In this document: in pieces, positions 35,060 through 46,262 of the stretch
Layout of the letters: each line of letters begins with the position of its first letter
Numbering within the stretch: position 1 is the stretch's first letter
Assembly (NCBI GenBank): GCA_026874595.1
Contig: CM049320.1
Coordinates: 40,980,714 to 41,044,713, forward strand
Source of the DNA: Sipunculus nudus
Taxonomy: Eukaryota > Annelida > Sipuncula > Golfingiida > Sipunculidae
Direction of reading: 5' to 3'
DNA: 64,000 bases
Program-made: the position numbers and the translations under genes
The notes under the pieces: generated by a model
What the model was told of the DNA's origin: nothing
The model's database searches: none
The model's input: only the letters and a program-made list of their open reading frames with translations

Positions 35060-35500
35060 AAGACTCTTCTGTCTCAACAGGTGAAATACGTGCCTCAGAC
35101 ATCCTTCTGTGAGTAACCGCTGACTCCTATAGCAAGTTTTTTTTTGGGCAGGCACACCCGGGTGCACACAGAGCACAGAATTTTAATCAAACCACTGATG
35201 TTGAATTGTGCATCCAGCCAATCAACTTGTTGGTCGATTACACCAGGACACAAGCTCTCATTGGTCTGATTCTTAGCCCTGTGCCAGACCAACAACAAGC
35301 AGGTGTCACATGTTTGAAAATGTGAGTTGGATGTACAATGCGACACCACACTCTCATTGGTCCGATTTCATTTCTTTGCTCTGTGCCCACCCTAGTGTTC
35401 CTGCCCAGAGAACCTGACCATACAAAGCAGCAGTTACACAAAAGGAGTTCCGGGATGACTGTGTATAAAGGCTGCATGAGAAGCGTAGAGTGATAGTGAC
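35060..35500. repeat. Family F foldback repeat, copy 2
   Basis: Left arm (about 35158-35218, with GTGCACACAGAGCACAGAA) and right arm (about 35325-35393, with TTTGCTCTGTGCCCACCC) are imperfect inverted complements around a roughly 100-bp centre. Outer blocks GAACCTGACCATACAAAGCA and TATAAAGGCTGCATGAGAAG correspond to the same positions in copies 1 and 3. Confidence 0.65.
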
Positions 35501-36124
35501 TCAGGTTGTATGGCTTAATTAGCAACTGGGACTCACAAGGACTGTTATTTGAAATAACAATCACATCACCTTGAGTGTAACAAGAAATGCTCTATACAGC
35601 GTTTTCTTAAATGAGACTGGTGTCTCAGTAATCAGGACTGACTGGGTTTAATTATACTCCAGTGTGACCTATTGTAACTTCACTCTGCCTGAACCACACA
35701 ATGACCACAGCGCAACCCAACACAGGCCTCCAAATGTCAGAGGATGAAACAACCACCTTCATGAAAAAGAATCTTGTATTGCCAGACGGCTGATGTAGAT
35801 GCCATGTATAGACTGTCTAGCTGAGGCATGGACAAATACACCCCACCCAGAGGACCTGTCGTGTCAACTCATCTAGATAATACATTTACCAGTGTCAGGG
35901 CCTAGTTCTGGATATTATACAGCCTGGATAAGTAACAAAGAGGGCCCCTTATCATCTGAAATGTATACAACAGGCAGATGATAAGAATTATACATTATTT
36001 TAAGCCTCCTGGATTTTGAGTTTTATACACACAGGTCCTAACCTGTCATTATGACACTGGCGCAAATCTCCAAGGTTATACGCAGCAGTTATCTAAAGCA
36101 CTTGTTCCAGATCTTCTTCATTTT
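35501..36124. other. Unassigned sequence
   Basis: Moderately GC-rich unique-looking DNA; no gene, repeat or RNA recognised. Confidence 0.4.
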
Positions 36125-36365
36125 AACCGCTACCTGTTTAGCAGGTTTTTCGGCTACCACAGGACCAAGAATCAGACCAATGAGAGAAGGGTGTTGCAGA
36201 TATGGAGCTGGATGCACAATGTGATACCACACTCTCATTGATCTGATTACAATTACTTACTCTGTGTGAGCCCTGGTGGTGTAACCCAGAGAATCTTGTT
36301 ATACAAAGCAGCAAATAAAATAAAGAGATCTGGACCTGCAATGTATAACCGCTGCTTGAGGAGTG
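36125..36365. repeat. Family F foldback repeat, copy 3
   Basis: ACCGCTACCTGTTTAGCAGG at the left and ATAACCGCTGCTTGAGGAG at the right. The inner arms AATCAGACCAATGAGAG and CTCTCATTGATCTGATT are inverted complements with one mismatch. Family E copy 3 starts about 50 bases later, as for F copy 1 and E copy 2. Confidence 0.65.
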
Positions 36366-36412
36366 TGTACACTGAGACTTCACCTTTCTGTTTTGAGGCA
36401 CTAGCAGGTCGG

Positions 36413-36619
36413 CTTTGAACCAAGAAAATTATGGCACATGGTCCAGTTTCAGGAGTATCATCATGGAATATTTACAAATGTATTAAAAGTCACTGATGCA
36501 TGAATGAACCTGGGAATATGAGCTGAATGAGTGAGAGCAAACACAATTATGGGATCATCCCACAACAGAGACCCCCCATATGGTGGAGGCTTGCATTCCT
36601 TAGAAGACAGTTTTCTAGT
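36413..36619 (-). mobile_element. Family E element, 3' truncated
   Basis: On the minus strand it opens ACTAGAAAACTGTCTTCTAA, then GGAATGCAAGCCTCCACC, and matches the 5' half of 16229-16555 (ATGAACCTGGGAATATG on the plus strand). The 3' half is missing. Confidence 0.6.
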
Positions 36620-37578
36620 TTAACATAATATTTTACTATCATGAAATCTTCAGAATAAGATATTTTCATCATTGGAATTTCTGGTTCATTTCAATCTACA
36701 AAGAAACCTAGTGAATATGAGGTTCATTTATGAAATTGGAATCCTTAAGACATTTCTTCACATATAGCTCCTTGTCAAATACTCCATTTACAACAACTGG
36801 CACTTGGCCCTGGTGATGAAACAACCTCAGGAGTATGCAGCCACAAGCAGTCAATTAACAGCTACGCCATACCTGACGTTCATAATCACAACAGCAGTTA
36901 TTGTGTGAGAGAAATAATGAGGTGCTTTTATACAGACATCTGAGACTGGATGTGGCTGCTGGATTCACTCCTGTTCTGCATTGTCATTCATGGATTTTAA
37001 ATGTCAAGTCTATTACAGGCCTCACTGAACACCGTACTCTTTGTAACTCACTTTAAGCGCACTACCTTAGGGTATCGAGTAACCTAAAATATTAGCTTAA
37101 TTGTTGTACATTAACTCATGGAAACTTGCCAGGAAAATATGTCACATAGATAATGAAAGATCAATAATTTCATGTGTAAGGGACTTTTTATCACTTAACA
37201 AACACATTAAAGAAATATACGTTGACATATTCTAGGATATTATCTCATTTTGTGTTTCAGGTTAAACCAAGCTCCAGTGAGGGCAGTACTCTTAAATCAT
37301 TTTGATGAATGAAGCACTTGCCTGATTTTGTTCTCATGAGTCATGTACAGAACTTGTTGTACAGACATCTGTACTACAGACTTAGAGGTAGTACTTGACT
37401 TTTAATTGGTGCAGTCTGATCTACAAGAGAGCCATTCTTATCTCCGGTGACTACTAATGTCTTAATTACATATGAACCAATGTACAGACACGGATCACAA
37501 CACCTGAACATATCTATGATTTACATCTCATATGATCTGGTAATCGGACAGAGGTTTCAATTTCATCAAATTCCTTTT
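36620..37578. other. Unassigned sequence
   Basis: No repeat or gene recognised. About 36780-37030 is unique and less AT-rich. Confidence 0.4.
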
Positions 37579-37832
37579 GCCTCCGCCAGGAGGGTATGCC
37601 TTCATCCCCATTGGTGTGTTTGTGTGTTTTTCAGAGCATTTTTATAATAGGCCAAGGAAGAATCAATTAAATTTTGGTGTGGATCCAGCACATGATCAGG
37701 ATATAGTAACATCACCTTGGAATATTCACATATGTATAGTCACTTGTGCAAGAATAAACCTGGGAAAATGTGCCAAAATAGTGAATGCAAACATAGCACA
37801 GGCTTGCATTTACTCACATGCAGATTTCTAGT
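37579..37832 (-). mobile_element. Family E element
   Basis: The plus strand starts GCCTCCGCCAGGAGGG, a hairpin-forming 3' end on the element's own strand, and finishes CAGATTTCTAGT, the inverted ACTAGAAATCTG start. The interior is shorter than the copies at 7806 and 16229. Confidence 0.65.
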
Positions 37833-38639
37833 CTTCAAACAAAATTTAATTAACTTTGATTAATTAGATATTCAATCAGATTTATTCCAGAATATGAAAA
37901 ATGTGTTCCAAATAAGACTGAAATTAGAGGTGGAACAAGAACAAAAGTTGGTCCTTCCTGTAACTTACAGCAGCTTGGCAAAGCACCAGGTCCTTAAAGG
38001 ATATTAAATTTCAGCAAAAATAGAACTATATTCAAATTATCTTTTCTTCTTTTTGTTGTTGTATTCATTATGGTAAGATGATCATTCAGTTCTCCACTGT
38101 GTTGTAGTGTACTAACTGCCACTGGATAAGCAATGTGGTGGTTTTGCAGTCCCTTAATTAATATCATGAGCTTTAAACTAATTAAGGATACACATGCTAG
38201 TGTGGTGATAATTAAGATTCAGGGGAACATGTATTCTGTATCAGATCAACATCTACTCAAGACTCTATTTTTTACACCAGATCCTACAACCAGTAATCCC
38301 ATGAATTTTATTGAAAATATATGCTCAGTAATAATTGTAACGAATGACCCCTCTGCTTTCTTAATGGAAGTAAAAATATATACTTGGTCTTATTTATATA
38401 TTACAGTGAATCACCAATATATACTGAAGTGGCTATTTAGAGCCCTGCACCTGGTTATCAGTGTGTACACACATCACTTATCATATGCATGTTAATTCCA
38501 GGTGAGGCCAAACATGACAAGAACAACACATATATTTACCTGTGGGTACACAAGAGATCGGCACCTTAGTGTTAGGTAATTACCTGGCATCAGTGGCAGT
38601 CTTAGTGATACAGGTATCATGCACTGTTTTCATGACAGG
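37833..38639. other. Unassigned AT-rich sequence
   Basis: The 120-codon open frame at 38133-38495 is within chance expectation and has no recognisable features. Nothing else seen. Confidence 0.4.
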
Positions 38640-39310
38640 AGCCATATTTTATTTTACACCTACCCACCATGTCTCTCAGCTATGTATTTGGTGTACTTGA
38701 ATGGTACAGGTTACTTTTAGAGTATGCATAAGGACATATATATATATATATAATATAGAGGTCTGCTTCCTTTTACTGCATTTAATTTATTTCATGGATG
38801 CAGCAATCAAAAAATTTAATACAACACTAATGCTTCTTCAATTTGCCCAGAAAATGTTGCAACATATTTTATTTTACTAGAAGTTTGGGATTGTAGAGGA
38901 CCTCAATTAGAGCCCTGTGATCACCAGTTCCTCTTTATGGCAGCCCTGGGGCCATATTGGAGGTCAGATTGGTCTGAAAGTTATTATCACAAATAATCTT
39001 AAGAGACTAATTTTCAGAAAAATTATACCATTATCTAAAAAGTTATTGTGAAACGTGTAAAACAGTTTGCATGGAAGCCATATTTGATTTAACAGGAGTC
39101 TTTTAAATTTGAAAACACTGATCCCCTCATGGGTGTCAATGTTCTGTTAAATATTTGTAAAAGAAAATCAATGATTGTGCTCTGGAGGCCATATTGGACA
39201 AAAGATTGGTCTGTATTTTGATACAGCTTGGGCCCAAAAAAGGCACTAATTGAATTTGAGAATGGTTGAACATAGCCTCTCTGAAATATGGCTCTCCCCC
39301 CCCCCCCAAA
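38640..39310 (+). repeat. Diverged tandem repeat with GGCCATATTGGA motif
   Basis: GGAGCCATATTTTATT (38639), GGGGCCATATTGGAGG (38950), GGAAGCCATATTTGATT (39074) and GGAGGCCATATTGGACA (39185) head loosely similar segments of about 110-240 bp. AGATTGGTCTG follows two of them at a fixed distance. It ends near a C10/A10 tract (39297-39317). Confidence 0.5.
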
Positions 39311-39639
39311 AAAAAAAGAGATTGTTCTGTGGCAGACATATTAAACTTAGGGTAGGTCTGTAATTTAATAGGGCTGGAGCTCTTATGGACACAGCACTCG
39401 AAATGACCGGTATCGCATGGCAATTTGCAACGCAAAATAGACCCAATGCGAACCAATTTCCCTTTCGTGTCGCTCTGTCTGCGAATCAGTTAAAATGCAT
39501 GTCTGGCCTTTTAGTGTGAACGATTCCAAGGATCCCCTACGTGACGAAATGAAGCGTAAACAGAACAGTAAACATGTATATCAGAAATGCAAGTGCGTGA
39601 CAAAGACCGCGGGGTTCGGTTAATTCTTATGTGAGCGAG

Positions 39640-40080
39640 CTTCACTGAACGATGTATAAAATGACACATGCTTGCTGAATAATTTACCCGGAAAGCTAAT
39701 CCTACTGACACCTGTGACATCTGACCCACACACCCATTGGTTGACATTGCTTCGACGTCCATTGGTTGACCTCAACTTTATTTGAATACACATCTTCTGT
39801 CCTCGGACCCCCGCAGGTGCTGCTGTCTGCATGCCCGCTGTGATTTTACACTAAAAAACGGTCAAACTTCAGCAGACTTGACCTGCTTTATATTGCATTC
39901 ACCAATGTGAATCTGAAAGCAAACTATCTGTATTTATTTTAGTAAAGCAAATTATCCAAGTTCATTAAACGGGCCGTATGCACTTACAATGTGCCTATAT
40001 TTTACTGTTTCATCAAAATCATAACCAAGTCTAACAAAGTGCCGGCAGCGGCGATGACATTCGGCCTTTTACATCGTGAG
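39640..40080 (+). promoter_or_regulatory. CpG-rich, promoter-like stretch
   Basis: GTATAAAATG (about 39654), two ATTGGTTGAC boxes (inverted CCAAT, about 39738 and 39760) with GACGTC between them, and a local excess of CpG from about 39400 to 40300 set this apart from the AT-rich surroundings. Downstream, GCGGCGATGACATTC (ATG at 40054) runs into ATC/GTGAGT at 40076, which could be a short first coding exon (MTFGLLH, phase 1) on the plus strand. No downstream exon was identified, so this is a candidate only. Confidence 0.3.
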
Positions 40081-40359
40081 TGACAATTCAATATTTCAAG
40101 GAAATTCCCGATTATGCTAAAATGTGATGAAAATAACAAGAAATATATTGTATTCTTATGTCATTATCCTATTATCTGATCCGCTTTCGTGGCATTTCGT
40201 TCTATCACGGTGATGATAGAAAAATAACTTGGATCTACCCGCCTGTGGGAATGGGGATTCCCCAAGAAAAAGTCCCGCTCACTTGTCACCAAAAAAGTTT
40301 GTTTTGTGCTATATTTGGAAGGTTATCCGTTATATAATTATACAAATTTTTATAAAAAA
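40081..40359. other. Nothing recognised
   Basis: Sequence between the promoter-like block and family A; if a plus-strand gene starts at 40054 this is the beginning of its first intron. Confidence 0.4.
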
Positions 40360-40540
40360 CAAGTGACCCATGGGTCATGACGCTCAGCTGACTGGGAAGA
40401 GATTCGCAAAAGGAAATTTTATCATCAGAATGGTAGTATATACCCATTCAACTGAAGCATCAAACAGATTAACCAACAGGCCAAGATTTAGTCTGTATTT
40501 ATATATCTCAAAAATAAAGAAAAATGTGTAAACTTTTAAA

Positions 40541-41711
40541 ACTAGAAAACGGGTAACCGACAAGTGACTACATGTATCTGCCAAAATCGGATAGTGAGGC
40601 ATGGATTGAGTGGCAAGGGGAAATAGAGTGAGGTATGTTGCATATTAGCATGGATGTCTGCAGCCTAAATGTGTATGTAGGTTGTGCCACCTACCACAAA
40701 TCCAGAAAGCTGTCCAAGTTGTATACACCTGCAAAATTGTAGGCAGAAAAGTCAAACCACTACATGTATATGAGCGATTTTTGCCCATGGCAGACAAACA
40801 GACAAACACTGTGCAAAAATCTTTGCAGGTAACCCCTCCAGTTTTGTGTATGATAAAGACCTATGTGAGATCTAAACACATGCACAATTTTGGCCCAATC
40901 GGTCAAATGGTTCCTGAGATATGAGCTTGGATGTGTCCAGCGTTAACTAGAATGTAGGTGGCGCCACCTGTCATAAAATCAAGAAAGCTGTCCACGATGT
41001 ATAAACCTGCAAAATTTTAGGCAGTTATGTCGAACCACTACAGAGAAATGAGTAATTTTAGGCCACGGCAGACTAACAGACAGACACTGTGCAAACATTG
41101 TTACAGGTGGCACCACCATTTTTGTGTATGTTACAGAGCTATCAAAGGGCTACATTTGTATAAATTTTATTTCCTGATCGGTCAAACGGTTCCCGAGATA
41201 TAAGCTTGGATGTCATCAGCGTGAACGTGAATGTAGGTGGCGCCACCTGTCATAAAATCAAGAAAGCTATCCTGGATGTATTCACATGACGAATTTCAGG
41301 TGAATTAGTCAATTCACTGCAGAGATATGAGTGATTTTAACCCAAGGCAGATGAACAGATGGACACTGTGCAAACATGGTTACAGGTGGCGCCACCATTT
41401 TTTGTGTATGTTATAAAGCAATCCAAGGGCTACATTTGTATCAATTTTATTTCCTGATCGGTCAAACGGTTCCCGAGATATGAGGGTTTATGAGTGGAAA
41501 CAGACCCACAAATGGACACTGGATAGAGAGGAAAGGTCAGAGGTCAATGCAAATTGGTTAGGCACCAGTTCACATGTGACCCGATAATAGGTGTAAGTTT
41601 GGGAAAAATCGGTCCATTAGTCTCCGAGGAGCTCTCTGGAAACGAACGCCCCTGCGGCGGAGGAACTTGGTCAAAAACATAGTATCCGCAAAACTTCGTT
41701 TTGGTGGATAC
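40541..41711 (+). mobile_element. Family B HINE-like element, complete, inserted in family A
   Basis: Runs from ACTAGAAAACGGGTAACCGA to TTTTGGTGGATAC. The 5' subterminal GTATCTGCCAAAA (40574-40586) and the inverted 3' end GTATCCACCAAAA (41699-41711) agree at 11 of 13. The 3' copy is also one arm of a terminal hairpin whose other arm starts GTATCCGCAAAAC at 41682. Inside are monomers with GGTGGCGCCACC (40957, 41236, 41385) and GAGATATRAG. The uninterrupted target is visible at 4258-4275, which confirms both boundaries to within a short A run. No coding capacity. Confidence 0.88.
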
Positions 41712-42186
41712 AAAAATACAGGTGGCTCCACCAGTCTGAAGAAACTAATAAAAACACTTAATGGTCAATATCCATGCAAAAAATCATGGTGATCTCTGCA
41801 TTAGTTGTTCAGATACTTCAGTTTTTGTATTAAATTGTCCATTATTCTGAGGGATACTTCGGAGTCCTATAGCTTGAAGGATATGGGTAACAGAGACCTA
41901 ATTTCAAGTTTCCACAGGCACCTTTCATGGGCCTCCTTGCATGACAAGAATGAAGATTCTAGGTCCAGTTGTTGCGATTTGTACCCTGTTGACAGATAAC
42001 CACATTTTTAAAGGTCTCAAAAAAAGAAAAAAATTCGTAAAAATTTGAAAAAAAAATAGAGGTGGCACACCCAGTCTGCAGAAACTGATGGAACAGCTCA
42101 TGATCAATATGTATGCCGAAAATCATGACCATCAGTGTTGTAGTTATTGAAATACTGCAGTTTTTGTAACAAATTTTCCATTATTC

Positions 42187-42200
42187 GGGGGGGGGGGGGG
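42187..42200. repeat. Poly-G tract (14 G) in a family A unit
   Basis: Expansion of the GGGGGG that follows CTATTCT in the other core units. Confidence 0.9.
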
Positions 42201-45114
42201 TATTTTGGACCCATACAGCTTAAAGAATATGGGTAACAGAGTCCTAATTTCAAGTTTCCATGGAGACTTTTCATGGGTCTCCCTGTGTGTCAAGAATGAA
42301 GATTCTTGGTCCAGTTTTTATGATTTGTGCCCTGTTAACAGATGTTCATATCTTTAAAGGTCTCAAAAATACAGAAAAATTTCGTAAAAAAAACGAACAA
42401 ATACAGGTGGTGCCACCAGTCTGCAGAAACTTATGAAACACTCCATGATCAATATCCATGCAAACAATTATGGTTATCTCTGCATTAGTTGTTCAGTTAC
42501 TTTAGCTTTTGTATCAAATTTTCCATTATTCTGAGCTGTACTTTGGAGTGCCATAGCTCAAAGGATATGGGTAACAGAGACCAAATTTCAGGTTTCCATG
42601 GAGACTTATCATGGGTCTCCCTGTGTGTCAAGAACGAAGATTCTAGGTCCAGTCGTTACGATTTGTACCCTGTTGACAGATAACTACATCCTTAAAGGTC
42701 TCAAAAATGGAGAAAACAATTCGTGAACATTGAAAAATACAGGTGGCGCCACCAGTCTGCACAAACTGATGAAACATCTCATGATCAATATGTATGTCGA
42801 AAATCATGACCATCAGTGATGTAGTTAATGAGATATTGAAGTTTTTGTATGAAATTTTTGACTATTCTGGGGGGTAATTTTGGGCCCCATAGCTCGAAGG
42901 ATATGGGTACCAGAGACCTAATTTCTGGTTTCCATGGAGACTTTTCATAGGTCTCTCAGTGTGTCGAAAATGAAGATTCTAGGTCCAGTCGTTACGATTT
43001 GTGCCACGCTAACAGATGACAGCATCCTCAAAGGTCTCAAAAATAGAGGAAAAAATCTTAAAAAATCAAACAGTACAGGTGGCGCCACCAGTCTGCAGGA
43101 ACTGATCGAACATCACATGATCAATATGTATGCCAAAAATGAAGACCATCAGTGATGTAGTTATTGAGATATTGAAGTTTTTGTATGAAATTTTTTACTA
43201 TTCTGGGGGGTACTTTGGGGCCCCATAGCTCGAAGGATATGGGTAACAGAGACCTAATTTCTGGTTTCCATGGAGACTTATCATGGGTCTCCCTGTGTGT
43301 CAAGAACGAAGATTCTAGGTCCAGTCGTTACGATTTGTACCCTGTTGACAGATAACTACATCCTTAAAGGTCTCAAAAATGGAGAAAACAATTCGTGAAC
43401 ATTGAAAAATACAGGTGGCGCCACCAGTCTGCACAAACTGATGAAACATCTCATGATCAATATGTATGTCGAAAATCATGACCATCAGTGATGTAGTTAA
43501 TGAGATATTGAAGTTTTTGTATGAAATTTTTGACTATTCTGGGGGGTAATTTTGGGCCCCATAGCTCGAAGGATATGGGTAACAGAGACCTAATTTCTGG
43601 TTTCCATGGAGACTTTTCATAGGTCTCTCAGTGTGTCGAAAATGAAGATTCTAGGTCCAGTCTTTACGATTTGTGCCTTGTTAACAGATGACAGCATCCT
43701 CAAAGGTCTCAAAAATAGAGGAAAAAATCGTAAAAAATCAAACAGTACAGGTGGCGCCACCAGTCTGCAGGAACTGATCTAACATCTCATGATCAATATG
43801 TATGTCAAAAATGAAGACCATCAGTGATGTAGTTATTGAGATATTGAAGTTTTTGTATGAAATTTTTTACTATTCTGGGTGGTATTTTGGGGCCCCATAG
43901 CTCAAAGGATATGGGTAACAGAGACCTAATTTCTGGTTTCCATGGAGACTTATCATGGGTCTCCCTGTGTGTCAAGAACAAAGATTCTAGGTCCAGTCGT
44001 TACGATTTGTACCCTGTTGACAGATAACTACATCCTTAAAGGTCTCAAAAATGGAGAAAACAATTCGTGAACATTGAAAAATACAGGTGGCGCCACCAGT
44101 CTGCACAAACTGATGAAACATCTCATGATCAATATGTATGTCGAAAATCATGACCATCAGTGATGTAGTTAATGAGATATTGAAGTTTTTGTATGAAATT
44201 TTTGACTATTCTGGGGGGTAATTTTGGGCCCCATAGCTCGAAGGATATGGGTACCAGAGACCTAATTTCTGGTTTCCATGGAGACTTTTCATAGGTCTCT
44301 CAGTGTGTCGAAAATGAAGATTCTAGGTCCAGTCGTTACGATTTGTGCCACGCTAACAGTTGACAGCATCCTCAAAGGTCTCAAAAATAGAGGAAAAAAT
44401 CTTAAAAAATCAAACAGTACAGGTGGCGCCACCAGTCTGCAGGAACTGATCGAACATCTCATGATCAATATGTATGCCAAAAATGAAGACCATCAGTGAT
44501 GTAGTTATTGAGATATTGAAATTTTTGTATGAAATTTTTTACTATTCAAGGGGGTACTTTGGGGCCCCATAGCTCAAAGGATATGGGTAACAGAGACCTA
44601 ATTTCTGGTTTCCAAGGAGATTTTTCATGGACCTCTCAGTGTGTCAAGAAGTAAGATTCTAAGTCCAGTCTTTATGATTTGTGCCTTGTTAACAGATGTT
44701 CACATTTTTAAAGGTCTCAAAAATAGAGAAAAAAATTCGTAAAAAAAAATCGAAAAATACAGGTGGCGCCACCAGTCTGCAGGAAGTGATGTTACATCTC
44801 ATGATCAATATGTATGCCAAAAATCATGTCCATCAGTCAAGTAGTTAATGAGATATTGAAGTTTTTGTATGAAATTTTTGACTTTTCTGGGGGGTACTTT
44901 GGGGCCACATAGCTCGAAGGATATGGGTAACAGAGACCTAATTTCTGGTTTCCAAGGAGATTTTTTATGGACCTCTCAGAATCCAAAGTTACAAGGTTCT
45001 AGGTCCAGCGGTTACGATTTGTGCCTGGTTAACAGACGGACAGACGGACAGACGGACGACGGACAAAGAGTGATCGCTATAGCTCAGATGACTTTCAGTC
45101 AGCTGAGCTAAAAA

Positions 45115-45850
45115 ACTGGTCATATGAAAAGACCTCTCAAATGAACTTGTCATGTTCTGGTGTAACATGCAGACAAAGTGACGCAGACGCAATGTAACAG
45201 AATGTAGTACACAGTGTTGTTAAAGGATCTTCACAACTCGTGGACAGCACATTTATTCAACGCTTTGGTGGTAATGCGGATATTTATACAAGAACTGCGA
45301 TACTGATAAATTTTTTGTCATTGCTTTGATTTATTATTTATTTGATTAAATTTATTCAGTAAACAGCTGACAATGATATCGTTTGCGTTTATTGCCCTGG
45401 AAGCTCAATATGTTATTTTTTTATCACGCTCAATTGTAACTTTCTCTATAATGACAGTAATAACTCAAAGAAATGTGCCTGAATCTCCCCCTGATGATAA
45501 ACATCTCATTAGGCCTGATTTGTCCACTGGAACTTTAAACTGGTGATAATGATAATTTTCTTGAAGCATCCATGATGTACCAGTTTATTTTATAGACCCT
45601 AATACACAATCTAGATATCGATCGTTATTGTTACAACAATGTAAATGGTTAAGTATAAATGTACAGTCAAACATACATGCAGATATATATATAATATTTA
45701 CAATCTTAAGCTGAGCGATTACTAAGAAATCATGAGGGAATCACATTTATTTTATTTTTGAATATCTATTACTTGTATAGGTATGTTTTGCCCACTATTA
45801 AAAATATATAATTAACCATTTTGGCATCTAACCATCTGAATCATTTATAC

Positions 45851-45894
<44 letters not shown>

Positions 45895-46090
45895 CCAAAT
45901 AGTGTGCATGACAACATTTCAACACTTTATTTAAATCAAATGTGATAAATACAAAAATTGCTTATCAAAATTCTACAGTAGCTAATCAAAATTTAATTTG
46001 ATTAGCATTTCTGCTACACATAATTTTCTCAACAATTCGAGCACTGGGACACCAATCATGCACCCTGTGATTTTGAGAAAGAGAAAACAC
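45115..46090. other. Unassigned AT-rich sequence with (TA)n at 45856-45892
   Basis: Apart from the 37-base TA run no feature is recognised. Confidence 0.5.
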
Positions 46091-46262
46091 GTTCTGGTTG
46101 TAGGTGGCACCACCAGTCTTTTGTATGAGAAATCTACCTAAGATAGATGTACATACACAGTTTTGGATAATATGCCACTTTGAGATATGTGTGATTTTCA
46201 CCCAAAACAGATGCACAGATTGACATGTTTGGTTTATATCCAGTTCCTGTAACAGGTTTAAA
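46091..46262 (+). repeat. Isolated family B-type monomer
   Basis: GTAGGTGGCACCACCAGTCT, then ACATACACAGTTTTGGATAA and GAGATATGTGTGATTTTCAC, then CAGATGCACAGATTGACATG, match one B monomer in order, with one change in the palindrome. There are no element termini, so it is a solo relic. Confidence 0.7.

Larger units (their letters stand above)
40360..45114 (+). mobile_element. Family A element, longest copy, with a nested family B
   Basis: Complete copy. Start CAAGTGACCCATGGGTCATG; 5' subterminal GCTCAGCTGAC at 40382-40392; an array of core units; a microsatellite at 45034-45063; terminal hairpin TAGCTCAGATGACT-TTC-AGTCAGCTGAGCTA at 45080-45110, whose second arm holds GTCAGCTGAGC (45098-45108), the inverse of the 5' motif. 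Exact palindromes at 42742, 43078, 43414, 43750, 44086, 44422 and 44762 are 336 bp apart (the last step is 340). Two unit types alternate, so the true repeat is 672 bp. Family B (40541-41711) interrupts the 5' part. Confidence 0.9.

Noticed and set aside
38133-38495. 120-codon plus-strand open frame
   Set aside because: Same chance argument; no recognisable features or splice sites.
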